Below, one piece after another: positions 1 through 8,089 of a stretch of DNA of 13,855 nucleotides. The notes beneath the pieces were generated by a model. The model was not told the DNA's origin. It searched no databases and was given only the letters and a program-made list of their open reading frames with translations. The DNA is from Candidatus Aalborgicola danicus (GTDB lineage: Bacteria; Pseudomonadota; Gammaproteobacteria; Burkholderiales; Burkholderiaceae_C): assembly GCA_016703945.1 (NCBI GenBank), contig JADJBC010000017.1:1-13855 (forward strand), written 5' to 3'. Within the stretch, counting starts at the first letter, position 1; each line of letters begins with the position of its first letter. Made by a program: the position numbers and the translations under genes.

Positions 1-1073
1 TGAAGCACGAATACACGAGACGCAGCAAGTCAAGGAAGATGCGTGTGGTCGCTGGGAGCGAGTTCTGCTCGCCACGGGCGCCACCGCTGAAGGCCGCTCT
101 GGAACGTAAAGGCAAACATGTGCCTTGTCCAGTTCATGGCGGTCGGGATGGCTTTCGCATTTTCCGGATGTCGCGGAAAGAGGCGGAGGCATCTGCAATA
201 CCTGCGGCAGTTTTGCCCAACGGGTTTGCGCTGCTCATGGATCAATGGCTGGGAATTTGGCCGTGCGATCCACGAAGTAGCCGAACAGGTCGACAGCAAG
301 GTCAACCGTGAGCAGTCAGGATCAGGCCGAGCCTGGCGACGAAAGATTCGCCAGGAACAGCTCAATCACCTGGCGGAATCCGTGCTCTTGTCCACATCCG
401 AATGCTGAACCAGCGCGCTTGTATCTGGCTCGCGCGGCAGTCAGTCAAAGTACCGGACTCCTTGCGGTTTCATCCCTCGTTGGGGCTACTACGCGGACAG
501 CCCAGCCGCCTGGTGACCTGACTCCCACCCCTGATCTGCGCGCAGGTCACGGGGCGGGGGTGGGGAGGCCGTCACGATCCATCACTGACTGACCTCCGAT
601 GGGCGTAAAGCGCCTGTCGACTCCCCAGAAGCTGATGCCATCCTTTGGCGTCAGATGACCGGGGCGCTATTCATCTGGTGCCGGTGGAACGCAGACTGGC
701 GGTGACCGAAGGGATCGAAACTGCACTGGCCGTCATCGAAGCGGCGGGAATTCCGGCGTGGGCGACTGGCAATGCGCACTTACTGGAGACCTTTCGCCCA
801 CCTCCGGTGTGGAGCAGGTACTTATCTTTGCCGACGGATCGACCCTCCAGCAGCATCCGTCCGGTCACGGACAGGAAAGCACTCGATCCCTGGTGACACG
901 GTTGTGGGGAATCGGAAGACGTGCAGGGCGCCATTGCACCGGCGCTGGATATTCCGGAAGGCAAGAAAGGGATCGATTGGCTGGACGTGTTCGTTCTTCC
1001 TGGGCAACGCAGGGTTTCCACACTGGGTAGCGTCGAGGAAGGCGCTGCATCAGGCAGCGTGAAGGAGCGATGA
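1..1073 (+). pseudogene. Zinc-ribbon/toprim primase-helicase-like protein of mobile elements (5'-partial, many frameshifts)
   Basis: Remnant or mis-assembled gene for a DUF7146/toprim-type primase, as found on ICEs and plasmids, where it would prime replication of element DNA. Reading across frames gives, in order: an N-terminal segment GRWERVLLATGA (about 47-85); a zinc ribbon with CPVHGGRDGFR near 127-160 and CNTCGSF near 194-215; helical parts GFALLM and WEFGRAIHEVAEQV (to about 295); AEPARLYLAR near 405-440; and a toprim core with LAVTEGIETALAV (about 696-735), AWATGNAHLLETF and VLIFAD. The C-terminus reads GKKGIDWLDVFVLPGQRR and ends in SVKER before TGA 1071-1073. At least eight frame changes are needed, so no intact protein is encoded as written. 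Similarity continues on each side of every break, so consensus errors are possible. The 5' end lies outside the window. Family assignment is fairly sure; exact substrate is not. Confidence 0.75.
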
Positions 1074-1074
1074 A

Positions 1075-1352
1075 ATGTACGGCGTCATCGATTTCAACTC
1101 ATCGACACCATGCCCGCTTCCCAATACCGGGGCATTGCACCACCGGCCGGATGGCAAGGCGATTACCGAAATTCCTGCTGGCACGCTCAAGGTGACTGCG
1201 GGCCGAACAGCATATTGCCGTGGTCCGGACGGCGACTCTTACATCAAGATCGAAGAGCAAGCCCAACAAGTTCCTTGGGCCCCATGCCCGTCGGAAAAGC
1301 AGGAGAGTTCGCCCTGTCTGTCTGGTCGTCAAAAAAATCCAACCCGCCGTAA
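1075..1352 (+). CDS. Small hypothetical protein between primase and ardC (one likely frameshift)
   Basis: I do not recognise this gene. It starts at ATG 1075, two bases after the primase stop, so it looks co-transcribed. The first frame gives about 70 residues with a plausible globular run (ITEIPAGTLKVTAGRTAYCRG, then DGDSYIKIEE). Near 1290 the likely frame changes, and the sequence continues as GKAGEFALSVWSSKKSNPP to TAA 1350-1352. Reconstructed length is about 92 residues. There is no signal peptide, membrane segment or catalytic motif that I can name. The extreme N-terminus is uncertain, because the +2 frame (MPASQYRGIAPPAGWQGDYRN) also looks protein-like, so a second shift is possible. 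Position suggests an accessory gene of the mobile element. Confidence 0.45.
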
Positions 1353-1360
1353 ATACGGGC

Positions 1361-1449
1361 ATTCAACCGGCTTCGGCCGAAATATCCATCCACGGGGAAC
1401 GTATCGACCCCGACAGGGAAGGTGCCTCCTGATTTTTATTGGAGGCACC
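1361..1449 (+). promoter_or_regulatory. Structured mRNA leader of ardC, radC-motif-like, with SD-sequestering hairpin
   Basis: The leader begins with ATTCAACC (1361-1368) and a small GGC-UUCG-GCC hairpin. A CCC/GGG hairpin follows at 1408-1418, and then a perfect 9-bp stem, GGTGCCTCC (1421-1429) with GGAGGCACC (1441-1449), around an 11-nt U-rich loop. The right arm contains the GGAGG Shine-Dalgarno sequence, and ATG follows immediately at 1450, so folding should block translation. The same order of elements recurs before radC at 2269-2340. The Rfam radC RNA motif is known from leaders of radC, antirestriction, integrase and methyltransferase genes of proteobacterial mobile elements. This pair fits that description; the family match is from memory and not searched. 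Confidence 0.65.
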
Positions 1450-2258
1450 ATGAACGGCAAAACTACACCGCTTCTCAAGCAGGCGTTAACCGAGCCTGGC
1501 ATCGTCAGTGCGGCCTTGGCCGGGTTTCGTCGCTTCAGTATCCGGTGAACCAGATACTGGCGGCTATGCGGTGCCGGGAACGCAGTTTGCCGATCTCGCC
1601 TATTGCCAGCTTCAATCGCTGGAAAGACCTTGGGCGTTCGGTATCAAAAAGGCCAGAAAGCACTCTCGCTGTGGATGCCGATCACCGTCAAGCGTCGAGC
1701 GACGGATGCGGGTGACGCAGGCGATGCGGGGCCGACAACGAAGAGCGTCTCGCGGCGCTTTTCAAGCTGGCGCCACGCTGGTTCAGTCTGGAGCAGACAG
1801 AGGAGGGGTTACATCGAGCCTATCGAATCGCCGCAGGGGATGCCGATGCCGCCATGACGGGGCTCGACATTACGCTGGAGCACTTCGAGTTCATGGACCG
1901 GGAATGTGCAGGGCTATAGCGGTGAAGCGGCGAATCGCCGTGAATCCAATGGCCGAGTACCCCGCACAAGACCCGGTTCCATGAAATGGCCCATGTGGTT
2001 CTCGGGCACACCGAAGAAGCTGATTGCCATGATGCTGCTTCGCTACCTCGCAGCATTCAGGAGGTGGAAGCGGAAGGAGTGGCATTTCTGCTGTGTTCGA
2101 TTCTTGAATTGCCAGGACGAGACGAGTCGCGAGGCTACATCCAGTCCTGGCTTGACGGTGAGCAGTTGCCGGAGAAGTCGGCCCAGAGAATATTCAGCGC
2201 AAGCCAGAAAATTCTCGATGCCGGAAAACCTGTCACGTCGTCTGATGTGACTCAGTAA
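1450..2258 (+). pseudogene. ardC: ArdC-like antirestriction protein (ssDNA-binding domain plus zincin metallopeptidase), frameshifted
   Basis: ArdC-type proteins enter recipients with conjugating DNA and shield it from restriction. They have an N-terminal ssDNA-binding domain and a C-terminal metallopeptidase-like domain. Across frames the sequence reads MNGKTTPLLKQALTEPG (1450 on), then NQILAAMRCRERSLPISPIA and SFNRWKDLGR, then KGQKALSLWMPITVKRR (about 1650-1695), all typical of the ssDNA-binding part. This is followed by ERLAALFKLAPRWFSLEQTE and AMTGLDITLEHFEFMD, then RRIAVNPMAEYP. The zinc site is FHEMAHVVLGH (HExxH, about 1977-2009), with a downstream glutamate in VEAEGVAFLLC as a plausible third ligand. 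The gene ends at TAA 2256-2258. At least five single-base frame changes interrupt it. ATG 1450 is chosen because it sits 4 nt after GGAGG of the leader hairpin. Real decay and sequence error cannot be separated here. Confidence 0.8.
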
Positions 2259-2268
2259 GTATCTATTC

Positions 2269-2340
2269 ATTCAACCCCGTGGGGCGTGTCATCGTCCCGC
2301 AAGGGGAGGGTGCCGCCCCGCTTTTTATTTGGAGGCACCC
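2269..2340 (+). promoter_or_regulatory. Structured mRNA leader of radC, radC-motif-like, second copy
   Basis: This is a second copy of the leader architecture seen before ardC: ATTCAACC (2269-2276), a CCC/GGG hairpin directly after it, ATCG (2291-2294), and a CCC-GCAA-GGG tetraloop hairpin (2296-2305). Then comes a 10-bp stem with one G/A mismatch, 2308-2317 with 2331-2340, around a 13-nt loop containing TTTTTATTT. The right arm holds GGAGG at 2331-2335, 8 nt before ATG 2344. The two leaders differ in many loop and stem bases yet keep the pairing, which argues for a selected RNA structure and not a simple recent duplication. Confidence 0.65.
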
Positions 2341-2343
2341 AAG

Positions 2344-2944
2344 ATGATGAATTCAACCAATCGCGAGCTTCTTTCAATCCTGCTGGGAAAGGCGGAGGCT
2401 TTCTGTATGAACCATTCGCTGGCAGAGCTGTTTGGCTTGCGAAAGAACTACCTGGCGACCGTACCCGGCGTTGGAGAAGATATTCCACCCTACACCGTGT
2501 CGGAAAAACTGCTCGCAGCACGAGAACTACTGCGTCGTGCGCTGGCGGAGACTTTCAGTGAATCTACAGTGCGACTGGCATCGCCAGAGGCGGTGAAAGA
2601 CTACCTGCGATTGTTTCTGGGTGGCCAAGAGTTTGAGAGCTTCGTCGCTCTCTGGCTTGACGCTCAGAATCAGCTGATTGCTGGTATGGAGATGTTTCGT
2701 GGCACGACAACGCAAACCTCGGTCTATCCGCGTGAGGTGGTGCGGACAGGTTTGAAGCTGAATGCATCTGCTGTAATTTTTGCGCACAATCACCCCAGTG
2801 GCTGCGCACAACCTTCGCGTGCAGATGAGATGCTCACCCAGCAACTACGACAGGCGCTCGCGCTGGTCGACATCAAAGGTGCTCGATCACTTCATTGTGG
2901 CCGACACCACGGTCGTGTCCTTTGCGGAAAGGGGACTGATCTGA
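2344..2944 (+). CDS. radC: RadC-family JAB/MPN domain protein of mobile elements (C-terminal frameshift)
   Basis: RadC-family protein with a JAMM-type putative metal site: HNHPSG at about 2785-2802 followed by the aspartate of SRADEMLT, preceded by the family signature SVYPREVVRTGLKLNASAVI. The N-terminal region (MMNSTNRELLSILLG) lacks the long helix-hairpin-helix part of chromosomal RadC. Total length is about 199 residues, the short form common on ICEs and plasmids. One extra base near 2878-2881 throws the frame; on the other side the expected ending VLDHFIVADTTVVSFAERGLI runs to TGA 2942-2944. ATG 2344 (or 2347) is preferred over an upstream TTG because it follows GGAGG 2331-2335. The biochemical role of RadC is unsettled, and a repair function should not be assumed. 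A terminator follows directly. Confidence 0.85.
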
Positions 2945-2950
2945 GCCTAC

Positions 2951-2988
2951 AAAATACCCGCCGGTTGCTTTGGCGGGTATTTTTTATT
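2951..2988 (+). terminator. Rho-independent terminator after radC
   Basis: A perfect 12-bp stem (AAAATACCCGCC at 2951-2962 with GGCGGGTATTTT at 2972-2983) encloses a 9-nt loop and runs into a T-rich tail to about 2988. It starts 7 nt after the radC stop and separates the ardC/radC unit from the SPARTA genes. The A-rich left flank means it could also act on the opposite strand, though no convergent gene is seen. Confidence 0.9.
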
Positions 2989-3094
2989 CGTCGTTCAAGA
3001 CTGGTGACCGGCAGGACTTCTCCAGATACTCTGTGGATAACTTGGCCGCGAACACCGATAATGACGCATATGACAACAACGCTATGGCCTACGC

Positions 3095-4515
3095 ATGGAC
3101 AACGATCAAGCCACGGATAAGTCACGTCGGCTGATCTTCATTAGCCATGCCACGCCGCAAGACAACGACTTTACTGCTTGGCTGGGTGCTCGCTTTCCGG
3201 CTGGCTACGAGGTATGGTCAGACTTGACTCAGCTTGTGGGGGGCGAAGTCTTTTGGAAGGATATAGAAGAAGCCATACGGAAACATTCCGTAAAGTTTCT
3301 CTCAGTCCTGTCTCCCGTTGCTCCGGAAAAACGCGGCTTCATGAAGGAGCTAAGTGTCGCCGATGCAGTCGAGGCTACCGCTGGCCTCGGAGATTTCATT
3401 ATTCCATTGCGACTGAAAGATATTCCGTTTTCAGAATTGCCTATTCAGATTCACAACAAGAATGCCATCGACTTTATGTGCGGCTGGCACCTCGGATTAG
3501 CTCGATTGCTTGAAAAGCTTGAGAAGGATGGTACTCCGCGGCGAACCGGGGATGTCGAATCGTCACTGACTGACTGGACCAAACGATTTTTGCATCTGGG
3601 TGAAGGCGTCGAGAAAGAAGACGAGCAGGTCGTTTCAAACTGGCTAGCCATTGAGTCCTTGCCACCCACGATTCGGACAATGCAATTTTCGCTGACCCCA
3701 AGAGCATTGCCGACTTGAAACAACAGTGGCCATGCCGGTTAGTCGGCTGGAGATTGATTAGTTTTGCGAGGGCAGATGATTTCGACATCCCGCTCAATGC
3801 TAGCCATCCACGAGATGAAGTTGAGATCGATACAACAACATTTCTGAATAGCGTAATACCCCAGCTTGGTCAATTGTCTTACCAGGATCGGGCCAATATA
3901 TTGACCGATCTGCTTCGGCAGGGGTGGGAGCTGTATGCAAAAGGGAAGGGGTTGCATGGCTTTATGCTGGCCAACAACCAGTTGTGCTGGTACTTCCCCA
4001 AGACCCAAACCAAGATTGAGCAGGTTCGATTCACGGATGCATTGGGTAAAAAAGGGCGGCGAGCGCTCCTTGGGGAAAGTAAAAAACTCAAGGCGTTCTG
4101 GCATCTGGCTTTGGAGTTTTCACCATCGGTAGGTCGTCAAAATCGTTATACCTTGCTGACGCATGTCGTTTTCACCAAGGACGGGCAAACTCCGATTGGT
4201 GACCCAGGCCATATGCATCGATTGCGGCGCAGTTTCTGCAAACAGTGGTGGCAGGACCGATGGAGAGATTTGATTTCAGCCTATTTGGCTGAACTGGGCC
4301 AGGGACAAGCAGTACTCTCGATCGGGGTCGCGCCTGGTCGCGCTATTGCATTGAAGGCAGCACCGATCACATACCTGAGTCCAATAAGAACCATCGAGAA
4401 GGAAGATCCCGAGAGTGCGGTAGAAGAATCCATGGATGATGCCGATCTCCTTTACGACGAAACCGATGACTATGCTGACGATCTGGATGACGAAGTGGAC
4501 GAGGCGGCAGAATGA
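3095..4515 (+). CDS. TIR-APAZ protein, NADase subunit of a SPARTA short-Argonaute defence system (one frameshift)
   Basis: About 473 residues when joined across one frame change near 3685. Residues 11-130 are a TIR domain: RRLIFISHATPQDNDFTAWL (first strand and helix), YEVWSDLTQLVGGEVFWKDI, then FLSVLSPVAPEKRGFMKEL. In the last segment E85 lies where TIR NADases carry the catalytic glutamate. The remainder, including IADLKQQWPCRLVGWRLISFA, GWELYAKGKGLHGFMLANNQ, CWYFPK and RRSFCKQWWQDRW, fits an APAZ domain, the partner domain of short Argonautes. The last 40 residues are strongly acidic (many D/E from about 4396). The gene overlaps ago by ATGA. In SPARTA, guide-directed recognition of invading DNA activates TIR oligomers that deplete NAD(P) and kill or arrest the cell. 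ATG 3095 has no clear Shine-Dalgarno sequence. The domain call rests on recognition plus the neighbouring short Ago. Confidence 0.88.
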
Positions 4516-6045
4516 GCGAATCAGTCATTGAGCGCCTCGACTATATCGATGAGCCTGAACTGGTATTTGGCAAAGGGCAACGGTCGAATCCCCAAAGGAC
4601 GGCCTGTATCTTTTTGGCCCGCTCGTCGATGGTATTTATGCTGGATCTCTGCGGTACGGGGTAGTCGGAACTAGCGTAGGCATTGAGCATTTCAAGAACT
4701 GGATTGCTCAGGTGAACAGGTTCATCCCGCCAAGGAGTCAGCGTCTGCGCAACATCGTCCATTCCCAGGATTTGCGGCAGTGTTTGGACTCAATTGCCCA
4801 GAGAACCTGTTTCTCAGCTTGTCGTAACGGATAAGCAGATTGATGATGCTCTGTTCATCAAGGATCGAAACGTAGCTATCTTCAAGACGGTCGACGTATT
4901 TGCTACTGCAATTCAGCGCTATCTCGATGAAGAAGAGTCGGTAGTCGACCTCTGGTTTGTGGTCATTCCAGAACGCATCTATCAGTATGGGCGCCCGAAG
5001 TCGATCATCCCGTCAGAATTGAGAATCAGTTCTGGGAGTTTGATGGACAAGAAGCTTGCGAAAGAGCTCGCCGCCACGCCTTCGCTATTCGAAGAAGACA
5101 ATCAAGCAAGAGAGCCCTATCTCTATGAAGTGAATTTTCACAATCAATTGAAGGCGAGGCTTCTTGAAGGAAGTAATCGGGCCGTAGTGCAACTTCTACG
5201 TGAAACTGCAATCGCACCTGAAGCCTTCCTGAAAACCAACGGAATGCCATTGCGTCGAATCCAAGACCCGGCGATGGTGGCTTGGAATCTTTCCACCACG
5301 GCCTATTTCAAGAGTGGCAGGCGACCATGGCGTTTAGCGAGCATCAGGAGCAGGGTGTGCTATGTAGGGTTGGTATTCAAACAGTTGTTGAATGGTGCGG
5401 AGGGCAGCGCATGTTGCGGCGCTCAGATGTTCCTTGATTCAGGGGACGGCCTGGTATTCAAAGGAGTTGTCGGTCAGTGGAAGTCAGCTAACTCCAAGGA
5501 ATATCATCTCAACCAAGAGGGCGCATGTTCTCTGCTTTCAATGGTGGTCGAGGCTTATAAGACGAAGGAAGGTTTCTATCCGTCTGAGCTATTTATTCAC
5601 GGCAAAGCGAGTTTCAGTGATGATGAATGGATTGGCTTCAGTCGCGCAGTTCCTGCGGAAACGCAGCTCGTGGGGGTAAAAATTCGCCCTACGAACAATC
5701 TAAAGCTTTTTCGGCCAGGTACGCATCCAGTTCTGCGTGGAACTGCCTTACGTATTTCAAACCGGAGCGGGTTTCTGTGGACGAAAGGGTTTATTCCGTA
5801 CCTCAACACATACCCCGGGCGAGAGACGCCGAATCCATTGCGAATTGATATTGTTCGTGGAGAGGCGGATTTGCTGAACGTCATGAAGGACGTTATGGCG
5901 TTAACGAAGCTGAACTTCAACGCCTGTATCTATGGCGATGGCCTGCCTGTGACGCTGCGATTCGCGAAATGCCGTAGGTGAGATTCTGACAGCGGGTCCG
6001 TCAGGCAGCAGTACCCCGCCATTACCCTTCAAGCACTACATTTAA
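4512..6045 (+). CDS. Short prokaryotic Argonaute (MID-PIWI, catalytically inactive) of a SPARTA system (frameshifted)
   Basis: About 511 residues when reconstructed, the normal size of a short pAgo lacking N and PAZ domains. It starts at ATG 4512, overlapping the TIR-APAZ stop. Frame changes near 4594, 4755, 4795 and 5970 interrupt the N-terminus and last residues; 4794-5969 is one open frame. Recognisable parts: GKGQRSNPKDGLYLFGPL (start), QLVVTDKQIDDALFIKDRNV, a MID region with FHNQLKARLL, and PIWI segments AWNLSTTAYFKSGRRPW, CYVGLVFK, ELFIHGKASFSDDEW, FLWTKGFIPYLNTYPGRETP, LTKLNFNACIYGDGLPVTLR and PLPFKHYI before TAA 6043-6045. CYVGLVFK lacks the first catalytic aspartate of slicing Argonautes, as expected for short pAgos that bind guide and target but do not cut. 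It would use RNA guides to sense DNA and activate the TIR-APAZ partner. Base composition looks lower in GC than pglW. Confidence 0.9.
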
Positions 6046-6118
6046 GATTCACGAGCTGTGGGGTGGGGCATCACTCAAGAGGGTGATGTTCGCGGCGGTT
6101 GATTAGTGCAGTTCAGGT

Positions 6119-7223
6119 TTACCGGGTGAGCTCATAGCTAGTGCTTCGTCCCTGCATCCGCCTTGACCAACGACCCCAGTTCTATCAATCCAAGAATATC
6201 CCGGTACGCCGTATCCTGAGAGCACTTGGCGATCTTCGCCCACTTCGATGAGTCATCTTCCCCTCGAAGCCGTCGAGCAGGCGATTGAGCATCTTGATCT
6301 GTCGCTCGTTCATTTCATTGCCCGCAAAGCGTTCCCAGAAGCGAGCCTTGATCAGTACGGATTCCAGGGTATGTTCGGCGCCGGCGATTGCCCGTTCCAG
6401 GCATGCCAGGAACCACGTCAGCCATTCTGTGACATCAAGTTTCCCTCGCTGGGTTCGTTCCAGTATGTCGTAGTAGCTTGCCCGTTCTAATTGGATTTGC
6501 GCAGACAGACTGTAGAACCGTTGCGGGGTCAGTTCCGATCTGGCCAGGGCCATATCGCCGATGGCGCGCGCCAGGCGACCGTTGCCATCGTCGAATGGGT
6601 GAATGGTCACGAACCACAGATGCGCCAGCGCGGCCTTGATTACGGGATCAATCCGTCCTTGGATTGACACTTCCCCCAGTTGGAACCAATGGAGGAATTG
6701 GTCCATTTCAACGCCGATGCTGCCGGCGGGCGGAGCTTCGTAATGAACTTTCTGTTTTCCGTAGGGGCCGGAGATGACCTGCATCGGGCCGTCCGCATCG
6801 TTGCGCCATGAAGCTACGCTGATGGCATGCAGACCACTGCGACCCGTTGGAAACAAGGCACCGTGCCAGCCGAAAAGTCGATCAATGTAAGTGGATGGGC
6901 ATAGAGTTGTGTCGCATCCAGCATCACCTCGACGATACCCTCAACATTGCGGTCTGGTGCGAGGGCACCGATATCCATCCCCAAACGACGGGCGATGGAG
7001 GAACGAACCCTGATCCTTGTCAGGTGTTCGCCTTCGATCTCGCTGGTCGTGATTACATCCTGGGTCAGGGTTTGAAGCCATGCTTCGTCGCGAAGTTTGA
7101 AACCCAGTGCCTCCATGCGGCCGAGAGCCGTCCTTGCCCATGGCGAACCGTCGCCAGCAGTACCGCAAGGGTTCCCAGGTCGATTTGCCAGTTGGGCCAT
7201 TCAGGACGTTGCCAGATATACAT
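6119..7223 (-). CDS. Fic-family AMP-transferase, DUF4172 type with N-terminal inhibitory motif (frameshifted)
   Basis: About 368 residues on reconstruction, from ATG 7223-7221 to TAA 6121-6119. The start MYIWQRPEWPNWQIDLG is typical of the DUF4172 N-terminal domain. It is followed by EALGFKLRDEAWLQTLTQDV and the motif TSEIEG, which matches the class II Fic inhibitory helix (S/T)xxxE(G/N). The Fic core HPFDDGNGRLAR (about 6566-6601) agrees with HPFxxGNGRxxR, so the catalytic centre is intact. Fic proteins transfer AMP from ATP to target proteins. The C-terminus, KWAKIAKCSQDTAYRDIL then LIELGSLVKADAG, looks like a winged-helix DNA-binding domain and ends in GRSTSYELTR. Frame changes are inferred near 7130, 6890, 6257 and 6148. 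GGAG at 7233-7230 serves as Shine-Dalgarno sequence and overlaps an operator-like half site. It is convergent with ago. Targets are unknown. Confidence 0.85.
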
Positions 7224-7226
7224 ATC

Positions 7227-7323
7227 AATCTCCGCGCACTATGCGGATATTGTGGCATCTAATCTCCGCTTGAACAAGTATTATCTACGCACCAAATGCG
7301 GAGAATAACCGTGGATTCTCCGC
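7227..7323. promoter_or_regulatory. Cluster of five 9-bp operator-like half sites upstream of fic
   Basis: A 9-bp word A(A/T)TCTCCGC occurs five times within 97 bp. AATCTCCGC lies at 7227-7235 and 7261-7269. An inverted copy with one mismatch (GCGGATATT) lies at 7243-7251, an inverted copy GCGGAGAAT at 7298-7306, and ATTCTCCGC at 7315-7323. The first copy overlaps the Shine-Dalgarno sequence of fic; the first two form a dyad with a 7-bp spacer. The layout suggests a repressor-binding region for fic, perhaps bound by the Fic C-terminal winged helix itself (inference). On the minus strand a GATAAT-like -10 lies within this region, but its -35 is weak. Confidence 0.5.
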
Positions 7324-8076
7324 AGGTGATCGCCAGTGATCGTTCAAGGGAGGTCGCGCTTGGCTGAGATGCGCTCGGTAAAATGAGGGCGTATGTAATG
7401 GTTTATTACATATTTCATACACCATCGTAATGGCTAACGAATACGCCCGGAAAACAACGGTACCGGCAACGATGATGTCGTGGGTCAAGGGCAGTATCGA
7501 ATTCGGCCAGTGGGTGTTCAGTGTCTTGAGAAACAGCCCCTCTGGTGTCTGCGTAAGGCGTCTCAAGTAGGCCGTATTGCCACGAACGGCAACTACGTCC
7601 CTTCCGTGGGATGGTTTTACGGCTGGATCGACGAAAATGATCTCCCCTTCGCGATAGCCATCCTCACTATTCATGGCTTCGCCGACCACAGGCAACGCGA
7701 AGCTCAAATCGCCGTGGGGGACTGGGCAAATCAACGCTTGACCGGCGCGCACATTAGATGCTCGCGGCGAGTTTGTCAGGTTTTCCCATGTCGCAAGAGG
7801 CACGGCGCCCTTGTCGAAAAGTCTTACTGACAGGGGGTCCTGGCCAGACAGCTGCTCGGGAGTAACTCCCAGCACGGCGCTGATCTTTTCCAATGTCTCC
7901 CTGCGGGGTTTCTTGATCTTGGTCCGTTCTTTGAGAATGCGGTTAATTGCGGGTTGAGATACGCCGGACTGATTTGCGAGTTCGGTTTGATTCAGGCTGT
8001 GCTTGTTCATCAGAGCTTCAAGGATCTCGGCAACTGGATTGCATCCGGGATTGAGCGTCATCGCATCGTTCGTCAT
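7285..8076 (-). CDS. XRE-family repressor with S24 (LexA/CI-like) domain, apparently non-cleavable
   Basis: The open frame covers 263 residues from ATG 8076, with AGGAG on the minus strand about 10 nt upstream. Residues about 16-70 form a helix-turn-helix (NQTELANQSGVSQPAINRIL). Residues about 90-210 form an S24 peptidase-like domain (FALPVVGEAM, YREGEIIFVDP, GRDVVAVRG, HDIIVAGTVVFR). The catalytic serine expected in GDSM/GESM is alanine (A134), the lysine expected in the LKRL-like segment is arginine (R172), and the Ala-Gly cleavage pair usual after VPLxxW is absent (VPLATWENLT). It lies divergent to flhD/flhC-like genes, matching repressors such as SetR of SXT/R391 ICEs. The last 50 residues (after AYSL) look unlike the family; a frameshift near 7430 may hide the true stop. 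Confidence 0.82.
   Translation of the reverse strand: MTNDAMTLNPGCNPVAEILEALMNKHSLNQTELANQSGVSQPAINRILKERTKIKKPRRETLEKISAVLGVTPEQLSGQDPLSVRLFDKGAVPLATWENLTNSPRASNVRAGQALICPVPHGDLSFALPVVGEAMNSEDGYREGEIIFVDPAVKPSHGRDVVAVRGNTAYLRRLTQTPEGLFLKTLNTHWPNSILPLTHDIIVAGTVVFRAYSLAITMVYEICNKPLHTPSFYRAHLSQARPPLNDHWRSPAENPRLFSAFGA
7297..7324. repeat. Perfect 10-bp inverted repeat with 8-bp spacer
   Basis: TGCGGAGAAT (7297-7306) and ATTCTCCGCA (7315-7324) are exact reverse complements separated by 8 bp. The arms contain two of the operator-like half sites. It could be an operator dyad for fic, or a hairpin in the tail of the repressor transcript. No T-tract follows on either strand, so a classical terminator is less likely. 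Confidence 0.55.
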
Positions 8077-8089
8077 AATTTATTTTCTC

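Noticed and set aside
2344..2944. RadC as a DNA repair enzyme
   Set aside because: The short form lacks the N-terminal helix-hairpin-helix, and the repair role of RadC is not supported by established knowledge.
3042..3062. TTGGCC ... GATAAT as a promoter for the SPARTA operon
   Set aside because: Spacing is only 9 bp, and no adequate -35 lies 16-18 bp upstream of GATAAT.
4541..4762. Minus-strand 73-codon open frame inside the ago N-terminus
   Set aside because: Its opposite strand encodes the conserved Ago start once frame changes are allowed; it is antisense shadow.
6069..6088. CATCAC/GTGATG hairpin between convergent ago and fic as a bidirectional terminator
   Set aside because: Only a 6-bp stem and no T-tract on either strand; too weak to list as a terminator.
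7480..7830. Plus-strand open frame of 116 codons
   Set aside because: Antisense to the S24 domain of the repressor; composition and lack of any family pattern mark it as shadow.
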